Shown piece by piece: positions 16,225-25,237 of a stretch of DNA of 64,000 bases. Each line of letters opens with the position of its first letter. Within the stretch, counting starts at the first letter, position 1. Origin of the DNA: CALJXB01 sp965225935 (lineage in GTDB: Bacteria > Pseudomonadota > Alphaproteobacteria > Kiloniellales > JAKSDN01); assembly GCA_965225935.1 (NCBI GenBank), contig CBDDCC010000005.1, forward strand, positions 248,001-312,000, read 5' to 3'. Below the pieces are notes generated by a model. It was not told the DNA's origin and made no database searches. It was given only the letters and a program-made list of their open reading frames with translations. The position numbers and the translations under genes were made by a program.

Positions 16225-17435
16225 GCCCGCCCCTCCGTCCCCGGGGCGGATTGGGCGGCGGACTGGGTCGCGGATTGGGCCGCGGACTGGGCGGCGGTTT
16301 CGGGGGCGGGCCTGCGCACCAGCACCTCGAGCACGGCCTCCCGGGTGAGCTGGCCGATCACCTCGCCCTCGCCGTTGGTGACCGCGATGGGGCGCTCCTG
16401 GTCGACCACCTGGGCGGCCAGGTCCTCGATCTTGGTCTCGGCCGAAACGCGACCGGCAAAGTCGGCGCCGGGTGCCGCGGGAGCCATGACCGAGCGGGCC
16501 GAGAGCACCTTGGCGCGCGGGATCTCGCGGGTGAACTCCGCCACGTAGTCGGTCGCCGGATCGGTCACCAGCTCCTCGGGCGTGCCGATCTGGATGATGG
16601 CGCCGTCCTTCATGATGGCGATGCGGTCGGCGAGGCGGATCGCCTCGTCGAAGTCGTGGGTGATGAAGACGATGGTCTTGCGCAAGACGCCCTGCAGGCG
16701 CAGGAACTCGTCCTGCATCTCGCGCCGGATCAGGGGATCGAGGGCCGAGAAGGGCTCGTCGAGGAACCAGATCTCGGGCTCGACCGCCAGCGAGCGGGCA
16801 ATGCCGACGCGCTGCTGCTGGCCGCCGGACAGCTCCCGCGGATAGTAGGTCTCGCGGCCCTTGAGGCCGACCAGCTCGATCATCTCGAGGGCACGGGCCT
16901 CGCGCTCTGCGCGGCCGATGCCCTGCACCTCGAGCGGGAAGGCCACGTTGCCCAGCACCGTCAGGTGGGGCAGCAGGGCGAAGTGCTGAAACACCATGCC
17001 CATCTTATGGCGCCGGATGTCGATCAGCGCCTTCTCAGAGGCCTTCAGAAGGTCCTGGCCTTCGAAGATGATCTCGCCGGCCGAGGGCTCGATCAGGCGC
17101 GACATGCAGCGCACCAGGGTCGACTTGCCGGAGCCCGAGAGCCCCATGATGATGAAGATCTCGCCGGCGCCCACGGCGAAACTGGCGTCGCGCACGGCGC
17201 CGATCAGCCCGGCATCGGCCAGCGCCTCGTCGCTCGGCGCGGCTGCCTGGGCGGCGAGGAAACGGTCGGCGTTGTCGCCGAACAGCTTCCACACCCCGCT
17301 GCAGGTGATCTTGGCCGCGTCGTAGCTGCCGTTGGAGGAGGGGCCGCCGGAGTCGGCGCCTGGGGAAACACCCGTGGAACCCGCCGCCGCGGCCCCGGCG
17401 TTCACCGGCCCGCCCGTGGACTCCCTTTGCGCCAT
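16221..17435 (-). CDS. Quaternary-amine ABC transporter ATP-binding protein (ProV/OpuAA-like)
   Basis: A 404-residue ATPase. Walker A is GLSGSGKST, the Q-loop region FQHFALLPHLTV, the signature LSGGQQQRVGIARSL, Walker B IWFLDEPFSALDP, and the H-loop THD. A C-terminal regulatory region (residues about 320-390, with KIEDLAAQVVDQERPIAV) looks like a CBS-type module as in ProV/OpuAA, where it senses ionic strength. The extreme C-terminus is a low-complexity AAQS repeat. I chose ATG 17435; a GTG at 17465 is also in frame. The gene ends in a 4-base overlap with the double permease. Confidence 0.92.
   Translation of the reverse strand: MAQRESTGGPVNAGAAAAGSTGVSPGADSGGPSSNGSYDAAKITCSGVWKLFGDNADRFLAAQAAAPSDEALADAGLIGAVRDASFAVGAGEIFIIMGLSGSGKSTLVRCMSRLIEPSAGEIIFEGQDLLKASEKALIDIRRHKMGMVFQHFALLPHLTVLGNVAFPLEVQGIGRAEREARALEMIELVGLKGRETYYPRELSGGQQQRVGIARSLAVEPEIWFLDEPFSALDPLIRREMQDEFLRLQGVLRKTIVFITHDFDEAIRLADRIAIMKDGAIIQIGTPEELVTDPATDYVAEFTREIPRAKVLSARSVMAPAAPGADFAGRVSAETKIEDLAAQVVDQERPIAVTNGEGEVIGQLTREAVLEVLVRRPAPETAAQSAAQSATQSAAQSAPGTEGRA
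16246..16293 (-). repeat. Four 12-bp tandem repeats encoding AAQS/ATQS
   Basis: GCGGATTGGGCG, GCGGACTGGGTC, GCGGATTGGGCC and GCGGACTGGGCG are consecutive 12-base units at the 3' end of the ATPase gene. They add a repetitive tail after the CBS-like region and leave the frame intact. Confidence 0.85.
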
Positions 17436-17546
17436 CTTGCCGACATTCCCTCTCCCCGGCCCCACGCCCGCTCCGCGCCGCCCGGCCTTCAGGGGCCTGG
17501 CGGCACGGAGTTCGGCTGCGGAACCTCTAGCTCAACAATAACCGCT

Positions 17547-18515
17547 TTACTGGGCGCAGGCACCCCACTCGCGCCAGCGGCTCTCGTTGTTCTGAATCCA
17601 CTCCTCGACCACGTCGTCGACCTCCCGGCCGTCGAGATCGACGGAGATGATCAAGGCGCCCATTTCCGGGTTCTCGATGCGGAAGTTGCGGACCGCCTCG
17701 TAGGCACAGGGCCACTTCTCCGCGCCGCCTTTCCAGGCGACCTTCTTGATCCAGCCATAGGGCTTGCCGCAGTCGTAGGCCATGTCGGGGTTCATGCCCC
17801 AGCTCGGGTCGTCGTAGCACTCGTCGGTGTACTCGGGGAACTCGACCCACTCGCCCTCGTACTTGGCCGGCGCCCAGTGCGGCGCGTAGACCCAGCCGAG
17901 GAAGGGCGCCTTGCGCTCATAGGCGGACTCGAGCTCGGCGAAGAGCGCCGCGTCGGTGCCGGCGTGCACCACCTCGTAGTCGAGGCCGAGGGATTCCGCC
18001 CGCTCGTCGTCGAAGCCGGCCCAGGTGACGGGCCCGCCAAGATAACGGCCCTTGGGATGGGTCTCCGGCGTCGAGAAGGCCTCGGCGCACTCGTTCAGCG
18101 CCTTCCAGTCCGGCAGGCCGGGGCACTGCTCCTTCATGTAGATCGGGTACCACCACTCTTCCTTGGCATCCATGCCGGTCTCGCCAAGGTCGACCGTGTT
18201 GCCGGTCGCCAGGCTCGCCTCCATGGCCTGCTTGCCGGTGGTCTCCCACATCTCCATGGCGACGTGCAGGTCGCCCGACTCGAGCCCGGCGAACTGGGCG
18301 ATGTAGTCGGCCTGCTGGTACTCGACGTTGTAGCCGAGCTCCTCGAGCACGCGGCCCATGATGTGGGTGGTCAGGTACTGGCCGGTCCAGTCGTGGATGG
18401 TCAGGATGATCGGGTCCTTGGATTCCGGCGCCGCCGCGAGGGCCGCGGGGCTACCGAATCCCACCATCGCCGCGACTGCGCCTGCGGCGATCATCAGCTT
18501 ATTGCGTCTGTCCAT
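17547..18515 (-). CDS. Quaternary-amine ABC transporter substrate-binding protein (OpuAC/ProX-like)
   Basis: A 322-residue periplasmic binding protein. ATG 18515 follows a GGAGA site and gives a short basic start followed by a hydrophobic signal peptide ending near AALAAAPE. The mature part is rich in Trp/Tyr (HDWTGQY, EEWWYP, VTWAGF, GWVYAPHWAP), as expected for an aromatic cage that binds quaternary ammonium compounds. It is the first gene of the leftward operon with the ATPase, double permease and choline-kinase-like genes. The ligand (choline, glycine betaine or proline betaine) is not decided by sequence. Confidence 0.92.
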   Translation of the reverse strand: MDRRNKLMIAAGAVAAMVGFGSPAALAAAPESKDPIILTIHDWTGQYLTTHIMGRVLEELGYNVEYQQADYIAQFAGLESGDLHVAMEMWETTGKQAMEASLATGNTVDLGETGMDAKEEWWYPIYMKEQCPGLPDWKALNECAEAFSTPETHPKGRYLGGPVTWAGFDDERAESLGLDYEVVHAGTDAALFAELESAYERKAPFLGWVYAPHWAPAKYEGEWVEFPEYTDECYDDPSWGMNPDMAYDCGKPYGWIKKVAWKGGAEKWPCAYEAVRNFRIENPEMGALIISVDLDGREVDDVVEEWIQNNESRWREWGACAQ

Positions 18516-18799
18516 CGATCGTGTCTCCCAATGCCTCACCGTAGCGTTCGTGTTTCGTCTTTCTTGACGGTGCCGGAGCGGTCGATAGCGCCCTGGACCG
18601 CAGTCGGATATGCACTCCTCGGCGCTGAGCGCCGCGCATTCGCATGAAAAACCCTTTCCGATAGGGTTTCAAGGGAGTTTGTCAGGAATCCACACAAATC
18701 CACACAATCGGTCTAGAAATTTGACCGGACTCCACATAGGCTGGAGCGAACCGCGCGGCCCGAAAAGCGCGGACGCGGCCTCATCGCTGGGAAAGGATC
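18516..18799. promoter_or_regulatory. Divergent regulatory region, choline/betaine ABC operon versus DeoR-type gene
   Basis: This 284-base gap contains two operator-like elements. The first is a 7-bp palindrome, AAACCCT-N7-AGGGTTT, at 18649-18669. The second is a direct repeat, AATCCACACA twice in a row at 18687-18706, with a related CTCCACATA near 18730. Both lie between the starts of two divergent genes and are candidate sites for the adjacent DeoR-type regulator. I could not assign promoters with confidence. Confidence 0.5.
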
Positions 18800-19564
18800 T
18801 TGCTGGGACCGGCTCGACAGGCGGCCATCTTGAAGGCGGTCACCGCGCGCGGCAGCTGCAGCGTGGCGGAGCTGGCGCGTGAGCTGAAGGTCTCCGGCGA
18901 GACGATCCGCCGGGACATCCGCGTGATGGCCCGCCAGGGCCTGGTGCGCAAGGTGCACGGCGGCGTCAGCGCGCCGGACCAGCTGCGCGAGTCCTCCTTC
19001 CGCCAGCGCCTGCTGGACAACGCCGAGGCCAAGCAGGCGATCGCCCGCCTCGCCGCCCTCCAGGTGCAGAACGGCGATTCCCTCATGATAGACACCGGCA
19101 GCACGACCACCTATGTGGCGCGCGAGCTGGGCGACCACCACGACCTCATGCTGGTCACCAACTGCACCGAGATCGCCCGCACCCTCGCCCGCGGCAACAA
19201 CAACCGGGTGTTCCTGGTCGGCGGCGAGCTGCGCGGCGACGACGGCGCCCTCTTCGGCGGCGATGCCGTGCGCTTCGTTGAGCGCTTCCGCAGCCGCCTG
19301 GCGATCCTCTCCATCGGCGCCATCGACCTCTCGGCCGGCTTCATGGACTTCCATCCGGAGGAGGCCGAGTTCTCCCAGGCGGTGATCGCCCGCTCAACCC
19401 GGGTCATGGTGGTCGCCGACCACTCCAAGTTCGGGCGCCAGGCCTCGGTCATGGTCTGCGGCCCGGAGGGCGTCGACCTGCTGGTGACGGACCAGCCGCC
19501 GCCCCCCGCCTTCGCCAAGCGACTGGCCGAGGCCGGCGTCGAGGTGCTGATCCCGGACGCCTGA
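18800..19564 (+). CDS. DeoR/GlpR-family transcriptional regulator
   Basis: A 254-residue repressor-type regulator. The N-terminal helix-turn-helix (CSVAELARELKVSGETIRRD) includes the DeoR hallmark SGETIRRD. The C-terminal ISOCOT-like effector domain has MIDTGSTTTYVAREL and FLVGGELRGDDGALFGG, the region that usually binds a phosphorylated ligand. The start is TTG 18800 behind AAAGGA. It is divergent from the quaternary-amine transporter operon, which ends in a choline-kinase-like gene. Control of that operon, possibly by a phosphorylated product such as phosphocholine, is an inference. Confidence 0.9.
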   Translation: MLGPARQAAILKAVTARGSCSVAELARELKVSGETIRRDIRVMARQGLVRKVHGGVSAPDQLRESSFRQRLLDNAEAKQAIARLAALQVQNGDSLMIDTGSTTTYVARELGDHHDLMLVTNCTEIARTLARGNNNRVFLVGGELRGDDGALFGGDAVRFVERFRSRLAILSIGAIDLSAGFMDFHPEEAEFSQAVIARSTRVMVVADHSKFGRQASVMVCGPEGVDLLVTDQPPPPAFAKRLAEAGVEVLIPDA

Positions 19565-19585
19565 GCGGCGCCGGGTCCTATCCCA

Positions 19586-19831
19586 TCACCTCATCTGCGC
19601 CGCCTGGATGGCCGCGCCGTGGTCCGGGTCCTCCGACAGGAGGCGGAAGCAGCGGCCGTCGCGCAGCACCTCGCAGGTGTAGGTCCGCATGTCATAGGGT
19701 TCGGCGACGTTGAAGAGGCGCGCGTGGTGCCGACCGTTGGCGTCGCCGAAGATGGAAACCACCTGCCAAATCGTGTTGGCGCCGTCGATACGGTAGTACT
19801 GCTGGCCCGCCTTGATGACCTGATAGTGCAT
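19586..19831 (-). CDS. Small hypothetical protein, 81 residues
   Basis: A short soluble protein starting MHYQVIKAGQQYYRIDG, with a well-placed GGGAGGT ribosome site before ATG 19831. It is rich in aromatic and charged residues with no signal peptide or membrane helix. The pattern IWQVVSIFGDANGRHHARLF looks like a small beta-barrel. I recognise no family. It converges on the DeoR-type gene with a 21-base gap. Confidence 0.7.
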   Translation of the reverse strand: MHYQVIKAGQQYYRIDGANTIWQVVSIFGDANGRHHARLFNVAEPYDMRTYTCEVLRDGRCFRLLSEDPDHGAAIQAAQMR

Positions 19832-19968
19832 GGGACCTCCCTCACCGGTGCGCAGGCCCTGTCTCCCGACATCAGGAGAGCACGGCGGGGGAGGTGCCCA
19901 AAGCGGATAGGGTTAAGGTCCGGTAAACTCTGGCATCGCCCGGCCGGGTCGGGCGGCGCGGGACGGGA

Positions 19969-20598
19969 CTAGCGTGCACGACTCCGCCGGGCACCCAGGC
20001 GGGTATTCTGCCGGGCGAGGTGGCGCGCGAGGTCGTCGCCTCGGTCGACGTCGCTCAGGGTCTCGAGCAGGGCTACCCGGGCGCCCTTCAGGCCTGCCAG
20101 CGTGTCCGCTCGGGCGTGAGGGCCGCCCCAGCGCACCCCGGCGAAAGGCAGGGCGAGGCGCGGCCGCCGCCGGGCGCCGATCAGCCAATAGCCGCCGTCC
20201 TCGGCCGGGCCGATCACCCAGTCGCGGCTGCCGAGGGCGCGGAAGGCGGCGGCCACATGGCCGGGCCCGAGATCGGGGATGTCGCAGCCGACGATGACCA
20301 CCGGCCCCGGCGGCAGCCCGGTCAGCACCCGGCCCATGCGGTCGCCCAGGTCGCCCTGCCCTTGAGGCAGCAGCCGCCAATGATCGCCGTGGACGCGCGC
20401 GAGCGCCGGGACCGCCCGGTCCGGCGTGACCGCGAGCCAACCGCGCCAGCGGCCAGGACGAGCCAGGCTGCGCAGCAGCCTTTCTGCGGTGAAGCGGTGA
20501 AAACGCCAGGCCGCGAGATCCCCCACGTCGCGGGCGAGGCGCCGCTTCACCCGGCCAAGCCGGGGCGCCCGCATAAAGACCACCAGGTGCCGCTCCAT
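19969..20598 (-). CDS. DUF2064/TIGR04282-type glycosyltransferase
   Basis: A 209-residue nucleotidyl/glycosyltransferase-like protein. Recognisable blocks are the N-terminal VVFMRAPRLGRVKRRLA, the central VIVGCDIPDLGPGHVAAAF and GPAEDGGYWLIGARR. These match the family called rSAM/selenodomain-associated transferase 1, also labelled arsenosugar-biosynthesis glycosyltransferase. It follows the TIGR04283-type gene by 15 bases on the same strand, the usual pairing. The acceptor is unknown. The arsenosugar label is a family name, and no ArsS radical SAM gene is visible here. Confidence 0.85.
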   Translation of the reverse strand: MERHLVVFMRAPRLGRVKRRLARDVGDLAAWRFHRFTAERLLRSLARPGRWRGWLAVTPDRAVPALARVHGDHWRLLPQGQGDLGDRMGRVLTGLPPGPVVIVGCDIPDLGPGHVAAAFRALGSRDWVIGPAEDGGYWLIGARRRPRLALPFAGVRWGGPHARADTLAGLKGARVALLETLSDVDRGDDLARHLARQNTRLGARRSRAR

Positions 20599-20613
20599 GA
20601 CTCAGACAGGCTC

Positions 20614-21348
20614 CTAGCTGTAGAGCCGCCGCAGCACACCCTGCGGCACGCCGAGGAAGTAGAGCGAGAGCACCACCAGGTTGCGCAGCGGGCGGGCCCA
20701 CCAGCCGCCGCGGCGGTAGCGGGCGGCCGAAGTGACGGCCCGCGCCTCCAGCAGCACCAGCCGGCGCCGACCGATGCGCCGGACCAGGTCCACATCCTCC
20801 ATCAGCGCCAGCGGCCGAAAGCCGCCGAGCTCCCGGTAGAAAGCGCGGGCGATCAGCAGGCCCTGGTCGCCGTAGGGCAGGCCGAGCCAGCGGCTGCGCC
20901 AGTTGGCGAGCCGCGCCGTGCGCCGGGCCGCCGGCGAGGGGTCGTCGAAGGCGAGCCGGAAGACCGCCGCCTTCTCCCGGTTCGCCGGGTCGGCCAGAAA
21001 GGCCGCCGCAGCCGCGACCCAGCCGCGCGCGAGCAGGGTGTCGGCATGCAGGAAGAGCAGCCAGTCGCCGTCCAGCCCGTCGGCCCCTGCGGCGAGCTGG
21101 CGCCCGCGCCCGCGCGCCGCCGCTATCACCTCGGCCCCGGCGCGCCGGGCGCACTCGGCGGTCGCGTCGGACGAGCCGCCGTCGACCACCAGGACGCGGC
21201 CGAGGAGCCCACGGGACCGGCCCGCGGCGAGCGCGCCAATGACGGCCTCGATGTGGGCCGCGGCGTCGAGGGCGGGGATGACGGCCTCGAGCGGCGGCGC
21301 GGCGGCAGGCGCTTCGTCGTTCGGGTCGGGCTTCGGGTCCGGCTCCAT
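20614..21348 (-). CDS. TIGR04283-type family 2 glycosyltransferase
   Basis: A 244-residue GT-A fold enzyme. The nucleotide-sugar binding segment is VVDGGSSDATAECARRAGAEV, the metal motif region LLFLHADTLL, followed by YGDQGLLIARAFYRELGG and ALMEDVDLVRRI. This matches rSAM/selenodomain-associated transferase 2. It forms a two-gene unit with the DUF2064 gene and is divergent from the phosphotransferase at 21425. An arsR-arsC-aqpS operon lies about 5 kb away, which makes a link to organoarsenical metabolism worth testing. Confidence 0.88.
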   Translation of the reverse strand: MEPDPKPDPNDEAPAAAPPLEAVIPALDAAAHIEAVIGALAAGRSRGLLGRVLVVDGGSSDATAECARRAGAEVIAAARGRGRQLAAGADGLDGDWLLFLHADTLLARGWVAAAAAFLADPANREKAAVFRLAFDDPSPAARRTARLANWRSRWLGLPYGDQGLLIARAFYRELGGFRPLALMEDVDLVRRIGRRRLVLLEARAVTSAARYRRGGWWARPLRNLVVLSLYFLGVPQGVLRRLYS

Positions 21349-21424
21349 GGCCAGCGGTCATAGCACAGCCCGCGCCCAAACATGGCGCTTCCGCGGGCCG
21401 GGGCCGCCGTGCTACCGCTGGGCC

Positions 21425-22549
21425 ATGGCCAAGGGTCCCGACATCGCCGCGCTGGCGACGGCGCTCCGCGCCCTGCCGGACTTCGCGGAGGTAGCCGAGT
21501 CCGATCTCGCCCTGCTGCCCTTCCAGGGGCTCGCCCACGACCATTTGGCGGTGGGCGAGCGCGACCTGCTGCTGCGGGTGCCCAAGCAGAGCCAGTTCGC
21601 CCTGGCCGCGGCGGAGAACCTGGCCTACCAGGCCGCCTGCTTCGAGCGGGTCGCCGCCAGCGGCCATGGGCCCCGGCTCTTCGGCGTCTTGCCGGTCTCG
21701 CCCGAGATCCCCATGGGCGCACTCGCAGTGGAGCGCATCCACGGCCGGCCGCCCCGCCTGCCAGAGGATTTGCCGGCCTTCGCCGAGGCCATGGCCCGGG
21801 TGCACGCCCTGCCCCTGCCGCCGCCGGAGGAACGGCCGCCGCTGGCCGACCACCGGGACCCGGTCGGAGGCGTGCTGGACGAGATCGAGCAGCAGGCGGC
21901 CCACCTCGACGAGGCCCAGGCCGAGGCGGGCCTGGCCGCGGCCGCCCGGGACGAGCTGCTGGACGAGTTCGCCTGGGCGCGGGCCTTCGCCCGGGAGGTG
22001 GCGGAGAGCGGCCGGGCCCAGCCCGTCACCCTGGTGCTGACCGACACCCATCCCGGCAACTTCCTGATCGACGGCCGTGGCCGGGCCATCATCGTCGACC
22101 TGGAGAAGGCCCTCTACGGCTCGCCCGGCATCGACCTCGCCCACGCCACGGTCTATTCCTCGACCACCTGGCACCCGGACACGGTCGCAGTCCTCGACGT
22201 CGGCCAAGTCGCCCATTTCTACCGGCGCTATCTCGCCGTGCTCGGCGAGGCGGGCGCGCCGGCGCTGGCCGAGGCCCTCGCACCCTGGCTGGTGCCGATG
22301 CGACGTCTCCTCTTCCTCCGGGCCATCACCTGGTGCGTCAAATGGTCGGTGCTGCACCGCCGGTCCGGCCTCGAAGAGAAGCACAGCGCCGCCAGCACCG
22401 AGGACTGGTCGGCCGAGAACAGCGATCCGGCACTGATCGCCCATGTGGCCGGACGGGTGGCGGACTACCTGAGCCCCGGGACGCTCAGGCGCATGCGCGG
22501 CGAGTGGCGTAATCCGCCGGGCCTGGAGGCGCTCATCGCGGCCGGCTGA
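21425..22549 (+). CDS. Aminoglycoside phosphotransferase/choline-kinase fold protein
   Basis: A 374-residue kinase-fold protein with the catalytic loop LTDTHPGNFLIDG and metal-binding segment AIIVDLEKALYGSPGIDLAH. It is longer than the typical APH family member, with a C-terminal extension rich in Trp (TTWHPD, AITWCVKWSVLHRR). ATG 21425 is taken as the start; the open frame upstream overlaps the divergent glycosyltransferase. Its divergent pairing with the two glycosyltransferases suggests a shared pathway, perhaps supplying a sugar phosphate. The substrate is unknown. Confidence 0.82.
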   Translation: MAKGPDIAALATALRALPDFAEVAESDLALLPFQGLAHDHLAVGERDLLLRVPKQSQFALAAAENLAYQAACFERVAASGHGPRLFGVLPVSPEIPMGALAVERIHGRPPRLPEDLPAFAEAMARVHALPLPPPEERPPLADHRDPVGGVLDEIEQQAAHLDEAQAEAGLAAAARDELLDEFAWARAFAREVAESGRAQPVTLVLTDTHPGNFLIDGRGRAIIVDLEKALYGSPGIDLAHATVYSSTTWHPDTVAVLDVGQVAHFYRRYLAVLGEAGAPALAEALAPWLVPMRRLLFLRAITWCVKWSVLHRRSGLEEKHSAASTEDWSAENSDPALIAHVAGRVADYLSPGTLRRMRGEWRNPPGLEALIAAG

Positions 22550-22724
22550 CGGATCTTCGCCGTCGAGCTGCTATTTGTTCTCTTTAAGTTCCCACTTCCG
22601 TGTCCTAAGCAAGCCCCAGGGCGGCATTCGGATACCACGGCCAAGCACTGCCGTGTTCATAATCCCTCCGTTTGGACCCTAAATGTTCTTGTTTTATTCG
22701 CTAACCTGTCCTAGTCTGCGCATT

Positions 22725-23831
22725 ATGATCGAGACGGGCCCAAGAGACGCGCTCGCGAAGCGTTCCCTGAAGGGACGCGGCGCCCTCAGCAATCGCAGCG
22801 GCCGTTACGAGGCCTACGAGCGGGTCGCCACCTTCGACGGCTGGCACGAGAGCGCACTGGAGCGTTCGGAGGAGCGGCCCCGGACCCGGGTCGAGACCGA
22901 CAGCGCGCGCCGGGTAATCGCCCGCAACCAGTCGCCCGACGTGCCCTTCGACCGCTCCATCAACCCCTACCGGGGCTGTGAGCACGGCTGCGTCTACTGC
23001 TTCGCCCGGCCGACCCATGCCTGGCTCGGGCTCTCGCCGGGGCTCGACTTCGAGACCCGCCTGTTCGCCAAGCCCGACGCCGCGGGGATCTTGCGCGCCG
23101 AGCTCGCCAACCCCGGCTACCGGCCGGCGACCATGGCGCTCGGCACCAACACCGACCCCTACCAGCCGGTCGAGCGGCGCCTCGGCGTCACCCGCTCGCT
23201 GCTCGAGGTGCTCGCCGAGACGAACCACCCGGTCGCCATCGTCACCAAGTCGCCGCTGGTCACCCGCGACCTCGACCTGCTGGCGCCCATGGCCGAGAGG
23301 AACCTCGCCCGGGTGATGCTCTCGGTCACCACCCTGGACCCGGCCCTCGCCCGGCGCCTCGAGCCGCGCGCCGCCGCGCCGGGGCTGCGGCTGGAAGCCG
23401 TCAGGGCCCTCGCCGGGGCCGGCGTGCCGACGGGCGTGCTGACGGCGCCCATGATTCCGGCCCTCAACGACGACGAGATGGAGCGCATCCTGGAGGCGGC
23501 CGCCGAGGCGGGCGCCGGGAGCGCCGGCTACGTGCTGCTGCGCCTGCCGCTGGAGATCAAGGAGCTGTTCGAGGAATGGCTGGAGGCCCACTACCCCGAC
23601 CGCAAGGCGCGGGTCCTCAAGCTGGTGCGCGAGACCCGCGGCGGCAAGCTCTACGAATCCGCCTGGGGCGTGCGCCAGAAGGGCCGCGGCATCTACGCCG
23701 AGCTCCTGGCGCGGCGCTTCAAGCTGGCCTGCCGGCGCCTCGGCCTGAACCGCTCCGAGTGGGCCCTCGACGAGAGCCTCTTCCGCCGTCCGGCCGCGGC
23801 CGCCGACCCGGCCCAGATGAGCCTGTTTTGA
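22725..23831 (+). CDS. PA0069-family radical SAM protein
   Basis: A 368-residue protein with the CX3CX2C cluster motif in NPYRGCEHGCVYCFARPTHAW, characteristic of the PA0069/spore-photoproduct-lyase-like radical SAM group. Downstream blocks ALGTNTDPYQPVE, VAIVTKSPLVTRD and GVLTAPMIPALND fit the TIM-barrel core. ATG 22725 gives MIETGPRDAL; another ATG at 22683 is in frame, and neither has a clear ribosome site. The physiological reaction of this family is not established. The C-terminus (PAQMSLF) is the usual end for this group. Confidence 0.9.
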   Translation: MIETGPRDALAKRSLKGRGALSNRSGRYEAYERVATFDGWHESALERSEERPRTRVETDSARRVIARNQSPDVPFDRSINPYRGCEHGCVYCFARPTHAWLGLSPGLDFETRLFAKPDAAGILRAELANPGYRPATMALGTNTDPYQPVERRLGVTRSLLEVLAETNHPVAIVTKSPLVTRDLDLLAPMAERNLARVMLSVTTLDPALARRLEPRAAAPGLRLEAVRALAGAGVPTGVLTAPMIPALNDDEMERILEAAAEAGAGSAGYVLLRLPLEIKELFEEWLEAHYPDRKARVLKLVRETRGGKLYESAWGVRQKGRGIYAELLARRFKLACRRLGLNRSEWALDESLFRRPAAAADPAQMSLF

Positions 23832-23992
23832 ACGCGCCTCTCCGGATGGTCCGCAGCCGGCAAGCGGGCAACGCTCTCCCTTCCTGTCATGCGAAAGCGG
23901 CATGCCAGCCATGAGAAAATCGGGTAACCGCGCGCCGCTGGCGGACCTAGGCTCGTCCCTGGAAGCGAGGGCTTCGGGGAGCGGGGCGTACC

Positions 23993-25237
23993 ATGCCGAC
24001 GCGGCAACCGGTCTATCTCAAGAGACTGGCATCGCCGGGCGCCGAATCCTTTGCCACCCTCTACGCTCTCGAATCCCTCTCCCGGGCGCTGCTGGCGACG
24101 GTGATTCCCTTGGAGGCCCTGAAGCTTCTCGGGGACGCGCGCAGCGTCAGCGTGATCTTCTTCGCCGTCAGCCTGCTGTCCCTCATGGGCAGCCTGACGG
24201 TGCCCTGGCTGATCCGCCGCACGGCGCGGCGCTTCGCCTACACCCTGGCGTTCCTCGGCCTGGCCGCCGTTCCCTTCCTGCTGGCCGGCGAGACGAACGC
24301 CACGCTCTTTGCCGGCATGGCCTGCCGGGCGCTGGCCACCGCGGCGCTCACCATCTGCCTCAGCCTCTACATCCTCGACTTCGTGGCGCGCCGGGACTTC
24401 GGGCGCTCCGAGCCCCAGCGCCTCTTCTACTCGGCAGGCGCCTGGTGCGTCGGGCCGTTCCTCGGCGTGTACCTGACCGAAGCCGTCCACCCCTGGGCGG
24501 CCTACGGCCTCAGCGCCTTCTTCGCGCTCGCCGGCCTGGCCTATTTCTGGTTCCTCAGGGTCAGCGAGAACCCCTCCGTCAGGCAGCCCGCCGGCCCCAC
24601 CCCTTCGCCGCTGCGCTACGTGGGCCGCTACTTCTCTCAGCCGCGCCTGGCGCTCGCCTGGCTGCTCGCCACCGGGCGCAACGTCTGGTGGGTGATCTTC
24701 TTCATCTACGCGCCGATCTATGCGGTCGAGAGCGGGCTCGGCGAGGTGGTCGGCGGTGCCATCGTGTCCTGCGGCACGGGCTTCATGTTCCTCATCCCCC
24801 TGCTGGGGCAGAAGCTGCGCCGCTACGGCGTGCGCGGCGTCTACATGCTGGGCTTCGGCCTGGGCGGCGCGCTGACCCTGGGAATGCTCCTGCTCTGGGA
24901 CGTGCCGCAGCTGGCCGCGGCGCTCCTCATCTCGGCTGCCTTCGGGGTCACCCTGGTGGACGCCGGCGGCAACATCCTCTTCATGCTGGCGGTGCGGCAA
25001 CGGGAACGGGCGGAGATGACGGCGGTCTTCTCCACCTTCCGCGACGCGGCCGACATCGCGCCGCCGGGGGTCTTCTCGCTGCTGCTTCGCTTCTTCGAGC
25101 TGCCGGTCGTCTTCGCTGTGGGCGGTCTCGTCTCCTTTGGGCTCTGCCTGCTGTCCGGCAAGATCCACCCGCGCCTCGGGCGGGAAGTGCGGCCGCCGGT
25201 CGCCTACGTACCGGCCGCGCCGCGGGCGCCTCTCTAG
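23993..25237 (+). CDS. Major facilitator superfamily transporter
   Basis: A 414-residue protein with about 12 hydrophobic helices, including VSVIFFAVSLLSLMGSLTVP, FFIYAPIYAVES and AALLISAAFGVTLVDAGGN, and a central loop (SENPSVRQPAGPTPSP) separating the two halves, as in MFS carriers. The substrate cannot be inferred. It stands alone between a radical SAM gene and a kinase-like gene, both on the same strand but with gaps over 130 bases. Confidence 0.82.
   Translation: MPTRQPVYLKRLASPGAESFATLYALESLSRALLATVIPLEALKLLGDARSVSVIFFAVSLLSLMGSLTVPWLIRRTARRFAYTLAFLGLAAVPFLLAGETNATLFAGMACRALATAALTICLSLYILDFVARRDFGRSEPQRLFYSAGAWCVGPFLGVYLTEAVHPWAAYGLSAFFALAGLAYFWFLRVSENPSVRQPAGPTPSPLRYVGRYFSQPRLALAWLLATGRNVWWVIFFIYAPIYAVESGLGEVVGGAIVSCGTGFMFLIPLLGQKLRRYGVRGVYMLGFGLGGALTLGMLLLWDVPQLAAALLISAAFGVTLVDAGGNILFMLAVRQRERAEMTAVFSTFRDAADIAPPGVFSLLLRFFELPVVFAVGGLVSFGLCLLSGKIHPRLGREVRPPVAYVPAAPRAPL

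Noticed and set aside
19913..22444. 843-codon minus-strand frame across three real genes
   Set aside because: It covers two real minus-strand genes in another frame and one plus-strand gene, and its translation is Arg/Pro/Gly-rich noise.
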